Below the pieces are notes generated by a model that made no database searches, had not been told where the DNA came from, and was given only the letters and a program-made list of their open reading frames with translations. Positions 1 to 6,606 of a stretch of DNA of 10,395 nt are shown here, in pieces. Where the stretch lies: assembly GCA_035640715.1 (NCBI GenBank), contig DASQVO010000435.1, positions 1 through 10,395 of the forward strand. The letters run 5' to 3'. The first letter of the stretch is position 1. Each line of letters opens with the position of its first letter. This DNA comes from DASQVO01 sp035640715 (GTDB taxonomy: Bacteria > Actinomycetota > Actinomycetes > Streptosporangiales > Streptosporangiaceae). Position numbers and translations under genes: made by a program.

Positions 1-2
1 TG

Positions 3-158
3 CGCCAGGTGATCAACCTCTTCACCGCACCCGCCCCGCCCGCCTCCCGCGAGGGCACCGCCGGCAGCGGCACCACCATCGTCGCGTTCCGCACCAGCCA
101 GGACATTGACACGCTGCTCCCCGCCCTCCGGCGCCTCACCAGCGGCACGCCCGAATGA
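3..158 (+). CDS. 3' end of an unidentified gene (runs off the left edge)
   Basis: An open frame enters from the left edge and ends at TGA 156-158, giving the last 51 residues of a protein. The fragment begins RQVINLFTAPAPP and ends TLLPALRRLTSGTPE. Codons end mostly in G or C, as in the real genes of this window. The end has an amphipathic, helix-like pattern (VAFRTSQDIDTLLPALRRL) loosely resembling the last helix of PLP-dependent class V aminotransferases, but this is too weak for an assignment. I do not recognise the family. It is co-directional with the transporter operon but about 350 bp away from it, so it is probably a separate transcript. Confidence 0.5.
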   Translation, partial: RQVINLFTAPAPPASREGTAGSGTTIVAFRTSQDIDTLLPALRRLTSGTPE

Positions 159-420
159 TCGGCCGGAATCAGCACCCGGCCGGCGCAGGCGCTCGCCATC
201 GAGGAGCAGCCCGAGCGTTATCGCCTGGCTGAGCCGGCGGGCTACGGTCTCCGCACGGCCGCCTGCATCGATGGGCGCGGAAAGCTTGCGCGCCCTGACG
301 GTCGTCACTACCGGAGCCGCCACGCTGCCCTCTCTTTGCTGGTGCCGGCCACGGTCACGCGGCGGACGCTGCACAGGCAACAACTAGGTCACAGCACGGA
401 ACCAGTCGCATTCAGGGCTC
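159..420. other. Gene-poor spacer before the transporter operon
   Basis: No convincing gene. In the same frame as the upstream stop (TGA 156-158) the + strand stays open to TAA at about 427-431 and reads like a GC3-biased protein (for example ALAIEEQPERYRLAEP near 190-235). However, it has no start codon or ribosome binding site in its first half. It may be a decayed 3' extension of the upstream gene or chance openness in GC-rich DNA. I see no tRNA, CRISPR repeat or clear terminator here. Confidence 0.4.
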
Positions 421-449
421 TTGACACCTAAAACCTATGATCCTATATG
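421..449 (+). promoter_or_regulatory. Sigma70-type promoter for the transporter operon
   Basis: A perfect -35 hexamer TTGACA (421-426) is followed, after a 17-bp spacer, by TATATG (444-449), which matches the -10 consensus at its first four positions. The stretch is conspicuously AT-rich against the GC-rich background. Transcription would start near 456, leaving a leader of about 50 nt before the ATPase gene. A short direct repeat (CCTAT at 434-438 and 442-446) overlaps the spacer and -10 and could bind a regulator, but that is speculative. Confidence 0.7.
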
Positions 450-505
450 TTACGCGAGTTACAGATGCGGGGCTTGCGTGCTGAGCGGAGGGCAACGGCC
501 AAACG

Positions 506-1612
506 ATGATGCAGGACGACGCGATAGCGCCCGGCAGCAGCACAGCCCGGCTGGCCGCAGGCGTGCCCGCTGTCCGGCTAACTGGCCTGCACAAGTCTTA
601 TGGTCAGCTCGCCGCGGTCGACGGCGTTGATCTGGAAATCGCGGAAGGCGAATTCTTCACGATGCTCGGCCCATCTGGCTCGGGCAAGACCACGCTGCTC
701 CGGCTGATCGCTGGATTCGAGCGGCCCGACGCCGGCTCGGTCGAACTCGCTGGCACCGACGTGACCCGCGACCCTCCGTTTGTGCGGGACGTCAACACGG
801 TCTTCCAGGATTACGCGCTATTCCCGCATATGAGCGTGCTGCAGAACGTTGAATACGGGCTGCGGGTCAAGCGGGTACCCCGCGCGCAGCGGCGGATCCG
901 GGCTGAGGCGGCCCTCGAGATGGTGCGCCTGGCCGGGCTCGGCGGGCGGAAGCCGATTCAGCTGTCCGGCGGCCAGCGCCAGCGGGTGGCACTCGCCCGG
1001 GCGATCGTGAATCAGCCGGAGGTGCTCCTGCTCGACGAGCCGCTCGGCGCGCTCGACCTGAAGCTGCGGCAGGAAATGCAGCTTGAGCTGAAGCGAATCC
1101 AGCGTGAAGCCGGGATCACGTTCATCTACGTCACCCATGACCAGGAGGAGGCGCTGACCATGAGCGACCGCCTCGCCATTTTTAACCAGGGCCGGATCGA
1201 GCAGTCCGGCAGCCCCGTCGACGTGTACGAGCGGCCTGCCACAGAGTTCGTCGCGGGCTTCATCGGCGTCTCTAACCTGCTGGAGCGCGGCGGCCGCCGG
1301 TTCACAATCCGTCCCGAGAAGATCCGGCTCCTTGGCGAGGGCGAGCAAGCGCCCGATGGCAGCTACGTGGAGGCTGGCCGGATCGAGGAGGTCACCTACC
1401 TCGGGATGGTGACCCGGTACGTGGTCGGACTGGCGGCCGGCGGCAGGGTCACCGCGATCAGGCAGAACCTCGAAACCGCGGCTGCTCAGGCGCTCGGAGC
1501 GCGCGGCAGGGACGTCCATGTCGCCTGGCACGATGCGCAAACCCACGAGATCCAGGGCAGGCCCCGGCCCGGCACTCCAGTGTCGCCAGATGATCAGGAG
1601 GAACACGCTTGA
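506..1612 (+). CDS. potA: Polyamine-type ABC importer, ATP-binding protein (PotA-like)
   Basis: This is the cytoplasmic ATPase that powers the importer encoded by the next three genes. The 368-residue protein has every expected motif in order: Walker A GPSGSGKT (about 55-62), Q-loop Gln near 101 in VFQDYALFPH, signature LSGGQ (153-157), Walker B VLLLDEP (173-179), D-loop GALD, and switch His in VTHDQEEA (about 211). The region from about 265 (TIRPEKIRLL) to 350 is a TOBE-type regulatory domain, as in PotA, FbpC and CysA. The ATG at 506 is followed by a second ATG at 509. GGAGGG at 487-492 is the likely ribosome binding site, slightly far at 13 nt. The stop TGA (1610-1612) overlaps the start of the binding-protein gene. 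Family and role are firm; polyamine specificity is inferred from the gene set. Confidence 0.92.
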   Translation: MMQDDAIAPGSSTARLAAGVPAVRLTGLHKSYGQLAAVDGVDLEIAEGEFFTMLGPSGSGKTTLLRLIAGFERPDAGSVELAGTDVTRDPPFVRDVNTVFQDYALFPHMSVLQNVEYGLRVKRVPRAQRRIRAEAALEMVRLAGLGGRKPIQLSGGQRQRVALARAIVNQPEVLLLDEPLGALDLKLRQEMQLELKRIQREAGITFIYVTHDQEEALTMSDRLAIFNQGRIEQSGSPVDVYERPATEFVAGFIGVSNLLERGGRRFTIRPEKIRLLGEGEQAPDGSYVEAGRIEEVTYLGMVTRYVVGLAAGGRVTAIRQNLETAAAQALGARGRDVHVAWHDAQTHEIQGRPRPGTPVSPDDQEEHA

Positions 1613-2820
1613 TGAGAATGTGGACGAGAGCGGGGGCGATGCTCGCGGCGCTGTCGGCCGGGGTACTGGTGGTGGGCTGTTCTTCGTCCGGTGGGACGGC
1701 TGGCAGTTCGTCAGGCGGAAGCAGCACAGCCGGCCTCACGCCGCCGCAGGCACACACGCCGGTGCCAGCATCGGTCGGGAAGACCGAGGGGCACCTCAAC
1801 CTGATCGCCTGGGAGGGATACGCCCAGCCCGAATGGGTGAACCCGTTTGAAAAGGCGACCGGCTGCCAGGTCAGCGTCAAGTACGCCGGCTCATCCAGCG
1901 AGATGGTGTCGCTCATGGCCAATGGCGGGGGCGGGCAGTACGACCTGGTCTCGGCCTCGGGCGATGCCGATCTGCGCCTCATCTACGGCGGCGATGTGAA
2001 GCCGGTCAACATCTCGCTGATCTCGTCGTGGAACGATTTCCACCCGTTCCTGCAGTCGCCGCCGTTCAACACGATCGGCGGCAAGCACTACGGCGTCTCC
2101 TACGAGTTCGGCCCGAACGTACTGCTGTACTCGAAGAAGGCATTCCCGGCTGCGCCGACGTCCTGGTCGGTGCTGTATGACAAGAAGTATTCCGGCCAGA
2201 TCACCGTGCCAGACAACCCGATCCAGATCGCGGACGCTGCGCTCTACCTGTCCAAGACTCAGCCGGGGCTGGGCATTACCGACCCTTACGAGCTGACCCA
2301 GTCCCAGTTCAACGCGGCCGTGGCGCTGCTCAAGCAAGAGCACCCGCTGGTGAAGAAGTACTGGGATCTTGCCTCACAGGAGATCTCGCTGTTCCAGAGC
2401 GGGACGACCGTGGTGGGCGCCGCGTGGCCGTACCAGACGAACACGCTGGTCGCAGCAGGCGCCAAGGTCGCCGACACGATCCCGGGCCAGGGTGCGACCG
2501 GCTGGGCCGACACCTGGATGCTCGCTACGAACGCACCGCACCCGAACTGCGCCTATAAGTGGATGCAGTGGGTGACAACTCCGAAGGTCCAGGCTGAGGA
2601 GGCAGATTACTTCGGCGAGACCCCGGCGAACAAGCTGGCCTGCCCGATCATGGATACGATCCAGAAGGGCTCATGTGCGGCCTATCACGCGGACGCTCCC
2701 GAGTCCTACTACCAGACGATCAAGTTCTGGAAGACCCCCCTGGCCCAATGCGGGGACGGCAAGAGTAATTGTGTGCCGTTCCAGCAATGGACGGCGGCGT
2801 GGACTCAGGTCGTCGGGTAG
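1612..2820 (+). CDS. potD: PotD-like substrate-binding lipoprotein
   Basis: This is the extracellular receptor that hands substrate to the permeases. The ATG at 1612 sits in TGATG, overlapping the ATPase stop, with AGGAGG at 1596-1601; a TTG at 1609 is an alternative start. The N-terminus is a lipoprotein signal: basic MRMWTR, a hydrophobic stretch, and lipobox VVGC with Cys23, then a Ser/Gly-rich tether to about 40. The mature part matches the SBP_bac_8/PotD family: IAWEGY (67-70, equivalent to the Trp/Tyr of E. coli PotD), YDLVSASGD, YGVSYEFGPNVLLY, a pocket Trp at 272 and GWAD (Trp298, Asp300). By eye-alignment, the PotD acidic pair Asp168/Glu171 corresponds to Asn202/Gln205 (PDNPIQ), so polyamine binding is not assured. 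Six further cysteines could form disulfides outside the cell. The length of 402 residues is normal with the tether. Confidence 0.88.
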   Translation: MRMWTRAGAMLAALSAGVLVVGCSSSGGTAGSSSGGSSTAGLTPPQAHTPVPASVGKTEGHLNLIAWEGYAQPEWVNPFEKATGCQVSVKYAGSSSEMVSLMANGGGGQYDLVSASGDADLRLIYGGDVKPVNISLISSWNDFHPFLQSPPFNTIGGKHYGVSYEFGPNVLLYSKKAFPAAPTSWSVLYDKKYSGQITVPDNPIQIADAALYLSKTQPGLGITDPYELTQSQFNAAVALLKQEHPLVKKYWDLASQEISLFQSGTTVVGAAWPYQTNTLVAAGAKVADTIPGQGATGWADTWMLATNAPHPNCAYKWMQWVTTPKVQAEEADYFGETPANKLACPIMDTIQKGSCAAYHADAPESYYQTIKFWKTPLAQCGDGKSNCVPFQQWTAAWTQVVG

Positions 2821-2832
2821 CGGGGACACTGC

Positions 2833-3741
2833 ATGTCAGTAACAGCGGTCCGGGAGAACCGGTCCGGGGCGGGGACGGCCCGTATCTCGGCGGCGCTCTG
2901 GCGCCGCGCGTGGTTGCGGGCCACCCTCGCCCTGACGCCGCCGCTGGCGTGGTTCCTGGTGATCTACCTGGCGTCGCTCGTGGTGATGCTCGTGACGGCG
3001 TTCTGGACGGTCAACCCGTTCACGAACACCCTTGAGCACACGTGGACACTGGCCAACTTCCGCCAGCTTTTCACCGGCACGTATCTCACGATCATCGGGC
3101 GCACCGTCGGCATGGCGGCGATAGTGACGGTGACCGATGCCGTGCTCGCGCTGCCTTTCGCCTACTACATGGCACGCATCGCGTCCGGGCGCGGGCGGCA
3201 GATCCTCTTCTCCGCCGTGCTGCTGCCGCTGTGGGCCAGCTATCTCGCCCGGGTGTACGCATGGATCGTGATCTTGCAGAAGGGCGGCACGCTGAGCTGG
3301 TTCTTCGCCAAGATCGGCGTCGGGCCGGTGAGCATCGGATACACGAACACCGCGATGTGGCTGGTCTTCTCCTATATCTGGCTGCCGTTCATGATCGTCC
3401 CTGTCTACGGCGCGCTGGAGAGAATCCCTGACTCGCTCCTCGAGGCCTCCGGTGACCTCGGAGCCCGCGGGTGGCGGACAATGCGCAGCGTCGTGCTGCC
3501 GCTCGTGCTGCCGGGAATAGTGGCCGGCTCGATCTTCACCTTCTCGCTCACCCTGGGCGACTTCATCACGCCTCTGCTCGTGGGCGGGGCGAGCTCGAAC
3601 TTCATCGGGAACGTCATCTACTCTAATCTGGGCACCGCGGGGAACCTCCCCTTCGCGGCGGCCCTCGCCCTGGTGCCAATCGTGATCATGGTCATCTACC
3701 TGCTGGGCGCGCGGGCTCTTGGCGCGTTCGAGTCGCTCTGA
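2833..3741 (+). CDS. potB: ABC importer permease, PotB-like
   Basis: One half of the transmembrane channel. The 302-residue protein has an N-terminal helix (about 35-58), further hydrophobic helices at about 92-112, 125-148, 172-195 and 225-248, and a last one at about 275-293. The EAA motif that docks on the ATPase is clear at 204-230 (EASGDLGARGWRT followed by VLPLVLPGI). It resembles the PotB/PotH group of binding-protein-dependent permeases, including the typical LPLWASYLARVYAW segment. The start ATG lies 12 nt after the binding-protein stop, preceded by GGGGA at 2822-2826. The stop overlaps the next permease start in TGATG, indicating translational coupling and balanced production of the two permeases. 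Confidence 0.9.
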   Translation: MSVTAVRENRSGAGTARISAALWRRAWLRATLALTPPLAWFLVIYLASLVVMLVTAFWTVNPFTNTLEHTWTLANFRQLFTGTYLTIIGRTVGMAAIVTVTDAVLALPFAYYMARIASGRGRQILFSAVLLPLWASYLARVYAWIVILQKGGTLSWFFAKIGVGPVSIGYTNTAMWLVFSYIWLPFMIVPVYGALERIPDSLLEASGDLGARGWRTMRSVVLPLVLPGIVAGSIFTFSLTLGDFITPLLVGGASSNFIGNVIYSNLGTAGNLPFAAALALVPIVIMVIYLLGARALGAFESL

Positions 3742-4565
3742 TGGAGGGACGCCTGGCCCGCATCGGCCTGCGGATCTGGGTGGGCGGCGTGCTCGCCTTC
3801 CTGTTCATCCCGATCGGGATTATCTGCTTCTACGCCTTCAACTCCTCGAACGTGCAGAGCTGGCCGATCCGCGGGCTCAGCGTGAAGTGGTTCTCGGTGG
3901 CATGGCACGACCCTCAGGTGCGGGCCGCACTGGTGCTCTCGGTCAAGGCAGCCCTGCTCGCGACGGTGATCGCGCTGCTGCTCGGCTCGGCGGCAGCGTT
4001 CGGTGTTCACCGTTTCCGGTTCTTCGGGCGTGAGGCCGTTTCACTGCTGCTCGTGCTGCCCCTCTCGCTGCCTGGCATCATCACCGGGATCGCGCTCAAC
4101 TCGGCGTTTCATTTCGCCGGGATCGGGCTGTCGCTGCTCACGATCGTCATCGGGCATGCGACGTTCTGCATCGTCGTCGTCTACAACAACGTGATCGCGC
4201 GGCTGCGCAGGATCTCCGGCTCGCTGTATGAGGCCTCCGCCGACCTGGGCGCGCACGGCTTCTTCACCTTCCGCACGGTCACGTTGCCGATGCTCTCCAC
4301 CAGCGTCGTCTCGGGGGCGCTGCTCGCCTTCGCGCTTTCCTTCGACGAGGTCATCGTCACCACCTTCACGGCCGGCGCGCAGAACACCCTCCCGCTGTGG
4401 ATCTTCGGTGCTATACGGCTCGGCCAGAACCTGCCCGAGGTGAATGTCGTCGTCGTCGCGGTCCTGCTGCTGACCATCGTGCCGGTCATCATCGCAGCAC
4501 GGCTCACTGGCGGCGGCGGGATCACGCGCGGTTCCGCTGCCGGCACCCGGTCATCAGGTAACTGA
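3741..4565 (+). CDS. potC: ABC importer permease, PotC-like
   Basis: Second half of the transmembrane channel, 274 residues. Hydrophobic helices lie at about 10-32, 66-88, 98-120, 128-150, 184-206 and 236-253. The ATPase-docking EAA loop is at about 164-190 (EASADLGAHGFFTF followed by TLPML), and FALSFDEVIVTTFTAG is characteristic of the PotC/PotI group. The ATG shares its first base with the upstream TGA (TGATG), so it is translationally coupled to the PotB-like gene. It is the last gene of the operon; a convergent gene fragment ends 10 bp downstream. The short Gly/Ser-rich tail after residue 255 looks like a normal cytoplasmic end. Confidence 0.9.
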   Translation: MEGRLARIGLRIWVGGVLAFLFIPIGIICFYAFNSSNVQSWPIRGLSVKWFSVAWHDPQVRAALVLSVKAALLATVIALLLGSAAAFGVHRFRFFGREAVSLLLVLPLSLPGIITGIALNSAFHFAGIGLSLLTIVIGHATFCIVVVYNNVIARLRRISGSLYEASADLGAHGFFTFRTVTLPMLSTSVVSGALLAFALSFDEVIVTTFTAGAQNTLPLWIFGAIRLGQNLPEVNVVVVAVLLLTIVPVIIAARLTGGGGITRGSAAGTRSSGN

Positions 4566-4587
4566 CTGCGGCGCTTCAGCGGTGCAG
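4566..4587. terminator. Hairpin between the convergent operon end and monooxygenase fragment
   Basis: CTGCGGCGC (4566-4574) can pair with GCGGTGCAG (4579-4587) around a TTCA loop, giving a 9-bp stem with one G-G mismatch and one G-T pair. There is no T-run. Its position at the meeting point of two convergent genes suggests a bidirectional terminator of the T-less type common in actinomycetes. It overlaps the last codons of the - strand fragment. Confidence 0.35.
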
Positions 4588-5286
4588 CACCAAGGCCAGC
4601 GCGCGGCTCAGCCCGGCGGTGGCGTCGGCCTGGTTGTCCGGTGCGGTTGGTCGGCGCCAGGCGATGTAGCCGTCGGGGCGGACGAGCAGGCATCCGTCCT
4701 CGCCGATTTCGCGGAGCCGGGCCCATTCTCCGTAGGCGTCGCGCATGCCTTCGGAGCCGATCCTGGCGACCCGCAGATCGATGCCGAGCTCGCCGCCGGC
4801 GCTTTTCGCCGAGGTCTCCCAGCAGTGGCCGCTCAATCCGGTGACGACGGTGAACCGCCCACCACCGACAAGGTCCAAGGTGGACAGGCGCTTGCCCTGG
4901 GCATCGACGAGCCAGGCGTGCGGGAGTTTCGCACCGGGCCTGGTCGTGGGCTGGTGGTAGAGCTCGGGGTCGCGATCCCAGGTCTCGCCGGGCTCGCCAT
5001 CGTCGAGGACCGCTGTTGAGCGGTAGCGCTGGTTCAGTTCCACGCCGTGGGCGTTGAACTCGTAGTTCTTGAGCTCGATCGCCTCTTCCAGCGCCCGGCG
5101 GCGTTTGGCGCCCTCGGGGGTGGCCGCCCGGCACGCGCCGAGCCCGGCCAGGATGCCGTCCTCGTCGGTGCCGCCCGCGATCCCGAGCGCTTCGAAGATC
5201 GGCCCGAACTGGTCGCGGCTGAGGTTGGCCCGGTCCACGATCTGCTTGCCGACCGGTGCCCGTTCGGGCGTGTAGGTGCCGAGCAG
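4576..5286 (-). pseudogene. C-terminal fragment of an FAD-dependent aromatic monooxygenase (TfdB/phenol hydroxylase type)
   Basis: Recognisable homology begins at LLGTYTPERAPVGKQIV and runs about 236 residues to the stop at 4576-4578. The pattern (ERAPVGKQIVDRANLS, FGPIFEALG, LNQRYRSTAV, Y-HQPTTRPGAKLPH, LDLVGGGRFTVVTG, RPDGYIAWR) is that of flavoprotein hydroxylases such as 2,4-dichlorophenol 6-monooxygenase. The C-terminal thioredoxin-like, dimerisation-type domain is complete. The N-terminal FAD-binding domain (GxGxxG and the DG/GD motifs) of the usual roughly 550-600-residue protein is absent. The open frame continues to a possible start near 5445, but that leader is unrelated, Arg/Pro/Cys-rich sequence. 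Without the flavin domain it cannot hydroxylate, so I call it a 5'-truncated pseudogene. The break lies next to the aldolase scrap on the opposite strand. Confidence 0.85.
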
Positions 5287-5330
5287 GCAGCAGCCACTCA
5301 TGCCACGGCCGGACCATGCGCACCAGGCCA

Positions 5331-5464
5331 GTGGAAGGGGTGGACGCGGTCTTTGTTGGCCCCGCCGACCTCGGGCTCGGCCATGGCATGACGCCGACAC
5401 GGATGTGCCCGGGGGATCGGCGCACGAGAAGCTCATCCTGGACATCGCCGACGGCTGTGGTTAG
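5331..5464 (+). pseudogene. Frameshifted internal scrap of an HpcH/HpaI-type aldolase
   Basis: From GTG 5331 the + strand reads VEGVDAVFVGPADLGLGHG then MTPT. This is the conserved GVDxVFVGPxDL strand-loop of class II 2-keto-acid aldolases (HpcH/HpaI family), where the aspartate lies close to the active site. After about 5400 the homologous reading moves to another frame (DVPGGSAHEKLILDIADGC) until TAG 5462-5464; loss of a single base would explain this. Both ends of the roughly 250-residue enzyme are missing, so it is a relic of about 45 codons. HpaI-type aldolases cleave products of meta-cleavage aromatic catabolism, which would fit the neighbouring monooxygenase fragment, although the two are joined head to head by the break. 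Identity rests on one strong motif. Confidence 0.6.
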
Positions 5465-5637
5465 CTGGGCAGATGCGCGCGGCTGCTTGTCTCGCGGGCT
5501 AGCGCAGCGCTGGGTCTGCTCCGCTTTCCGGCCGGGGGACCAGCCTGGATCAGGGTTTGGCTCTGCGCAGATGCGGAGCCCAGATACGGGCGCGGCTCCC
5601 CGGCTTTAGACGATCCGGCGAATCCGCGGCGCGGGCG
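5465..5637. other. Short spacer with no recognisable gene
   Basis: No start codon with a ribosome binding site and no protein motif was seen. GCAGATGCG occurs twice (about 5469 and 5567). The region sits between the aldolase scrap and the end of the acetyltransferase gene and may be decayed coding DNA. Confidence 0.4.
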
Positions 5638-6261
5638 CTAGGCCGCGGTGAGGTCGACCATGACGTCGAGCACGCCCAGGTAAGCCGGGCCGGACGACAT
5701 CCGCCCTGTCCCCGCGAGCAGCGCCAGGGACGCGCGGTTGCCCGCGTCCACGGCCGTCCGGAGCCGCCTGACCTCCGGCGGGCACCGCCGCATCAGGGCG
5801 GGCACCAGCGCGGCGCCAACGCCCCGCCCGTGCCAGTCGTCGGCCACGGCGAAGGCGATGTCGGCCGTGGCCGGATCGGCGGGGTCCTGGAGCAGGCGGG
5901 CGACGCCGACCGGCTGCTCCTCGCCGTCCGTCGGCAGCACAGTGAGCACGAGCGCGACGTGGCGGCCCCCGTCCACGCTGTGGACTAGCCGGCGGATCAT
6001 CGCGTCGTCCAGCTCACCGATCGCCGCGAGGAACCGCTGGCGCCGCGATTCCAGCGACATGCGGCGGAATATGTCACGCAGGGTCTCGCCGTCGGTCGGC
6101 AGCAGCGGCCAGATCATCGCGGGCGTGCCGTCCCTCAGCAGGAACTCGCCGGGCAGCAGCGCCCTGTCAGGGTCAGTGCCCGTGCCGCTGGCCATGTGGC
6201 TGGCCTTGTCACCGGCGCGGCCGGGCCGGTCCGCCCCGGCCGCCCCCGTGAGACCCGTCAT
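5638..6261 (-). CDS. GNAT-family N-acetyltransferase
   Basis: Predicted to transfer an acetyl group from acetyl-CoA to an unknown amine or protein lysine in the cytoplasm. The core starts near residue 42 (LRDGTPAMIWPLLPTDGETL) and runs to the C-terminus. Acetyl-CoA-binding motif A is clear: ADIAFAVADDWHGRGVGAAL with HGRGVG at about 144-149, and the downstream DAGNRASLALL carries the usual Asn. The pattern (MSLESRRQRFL, HVALVLTVL, GVARLLQDP) resembles the GNAT domain of mycobacterial Pat-type protein lysine acetyltransferases, without the cyclic-nucleotide domain. I prefer the ATG at 6261 because GGAG lies 9 nt upstream; a GTG at 6276 would add five residues. The first 35-40 residues look unstructured. 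It is the only clearly intact gene between two rearranged segments. Substrate cannot be told. Confidence 0.8.
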   Translation of the reverse strand: MTGLTGAAGADRPGRAGDKASHMASGTGTDPDRALLPGEFLLRDGTPAMIWPLLPTDGETLRDIFRRMSLESRRQRFLAAIGELDDAMIRRLVHSVDGGRHVALVLTVLPTDGEEQPVGVARLLQDPADPATADIAFAVADDWHGRGVGAALVPALMRRCPPEVRRLRTAVDAGNRASLALLAGTGRMSSGPAYLGVLDVMVDLTAA

Positions 6262-6311
6262 CGGGGTTTTCTCCACGTAGGCGATAACATCCCGCGCCCG
6301 GCGGATAGTTC

Positions 6312-6325
6312 GTGAAGCGCCTCAC
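6312..6325. promoter_or_regulatory. Near-palindromic 14-mer upstream of the acetyltransferase
   Basis: GTGAAGCGCCTCAC is symmetric at 12 of 14 positions and lies about 50 bp upstream of the chosen acetyltransferase start, where an operator would be expected. I found no clear -35/-10 pair around it. The rest of 6262-6531 shows no recognisable gene apart from the TnpA relic at its far end. Confidence 0.25.
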
Positions 6326-6531
6326 AAGCGTCACTGGCCGTGCTCGGAAAGGGCCGGGAAGGCAGCGATGAACTTGGAGCGCGCAGAGGTCTCCAGGCTC
6401 CCGCTGACCGGGTTGAAGCAGCTCGCAGATCGGCGAGGTGACAGCGAGTCCACCAGCCGGTGGGGCGGGCTTAGGGGGTGAGGCGGATGAGCTTGGCGGG
6501 CTCGATGTGGCTGCCCGGCGGGCTGAGGATG

Positions 6532-6606
6532 CGTCGGCACGGGCACTTCCGGCGGGTACTCAGCAAGCGGGTGCACGTGGTCGTCCTCGCCGTTGAACTC
6601 GCGGAG
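6532..6606 (-). mobile_element. Relic of an IS200/IS605 TnpA (Y1 HUH transposase)
   Basis: On the - strand this stretch reads LREFNGEDDHVHPLAEYPPE followed by VPVPT. This closely follows the conserved core of IS200/IS605 TnpA single-strand transposases, whose consensus in actinomycetes is close to LREFNGEDDHVHLLV with YPPK after it. The two histidines of the metal-binding HUH triad (H-V-H) are kept. The rest of the roughly 140-residue enzyme, including the catalytic tyrosine, cannot be found, and similarity is lost abruptly after VPVPT. It is a dead fragment. The MFS gene reads into it in a different frame and stops inside it at 6560-6562, so insertion and decay probably replaced the exporter's original 3' end. 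Confidence 0.7.

Noticed and set aside
818..1606. 262-residue open frame antisense to the ATPase gene
   Set aside because: Mirror of a strongly conserved ABC ATPase in GC-rich DNA; no motifs and no start signals.
4181..5425. 414-residue - strand frame across the end of the PotC-like gene and the monooxygenase fragment
   Set aside because: Arg/Pro-rich product, overlaps two regions with clear homology in other frames.
5287..5445. N-terminal extension of the monooxygenase fragment to a start near 5445
   Set aside because: The extra residues do not resemble the family and coincide with the aldolase relic on the other strand.
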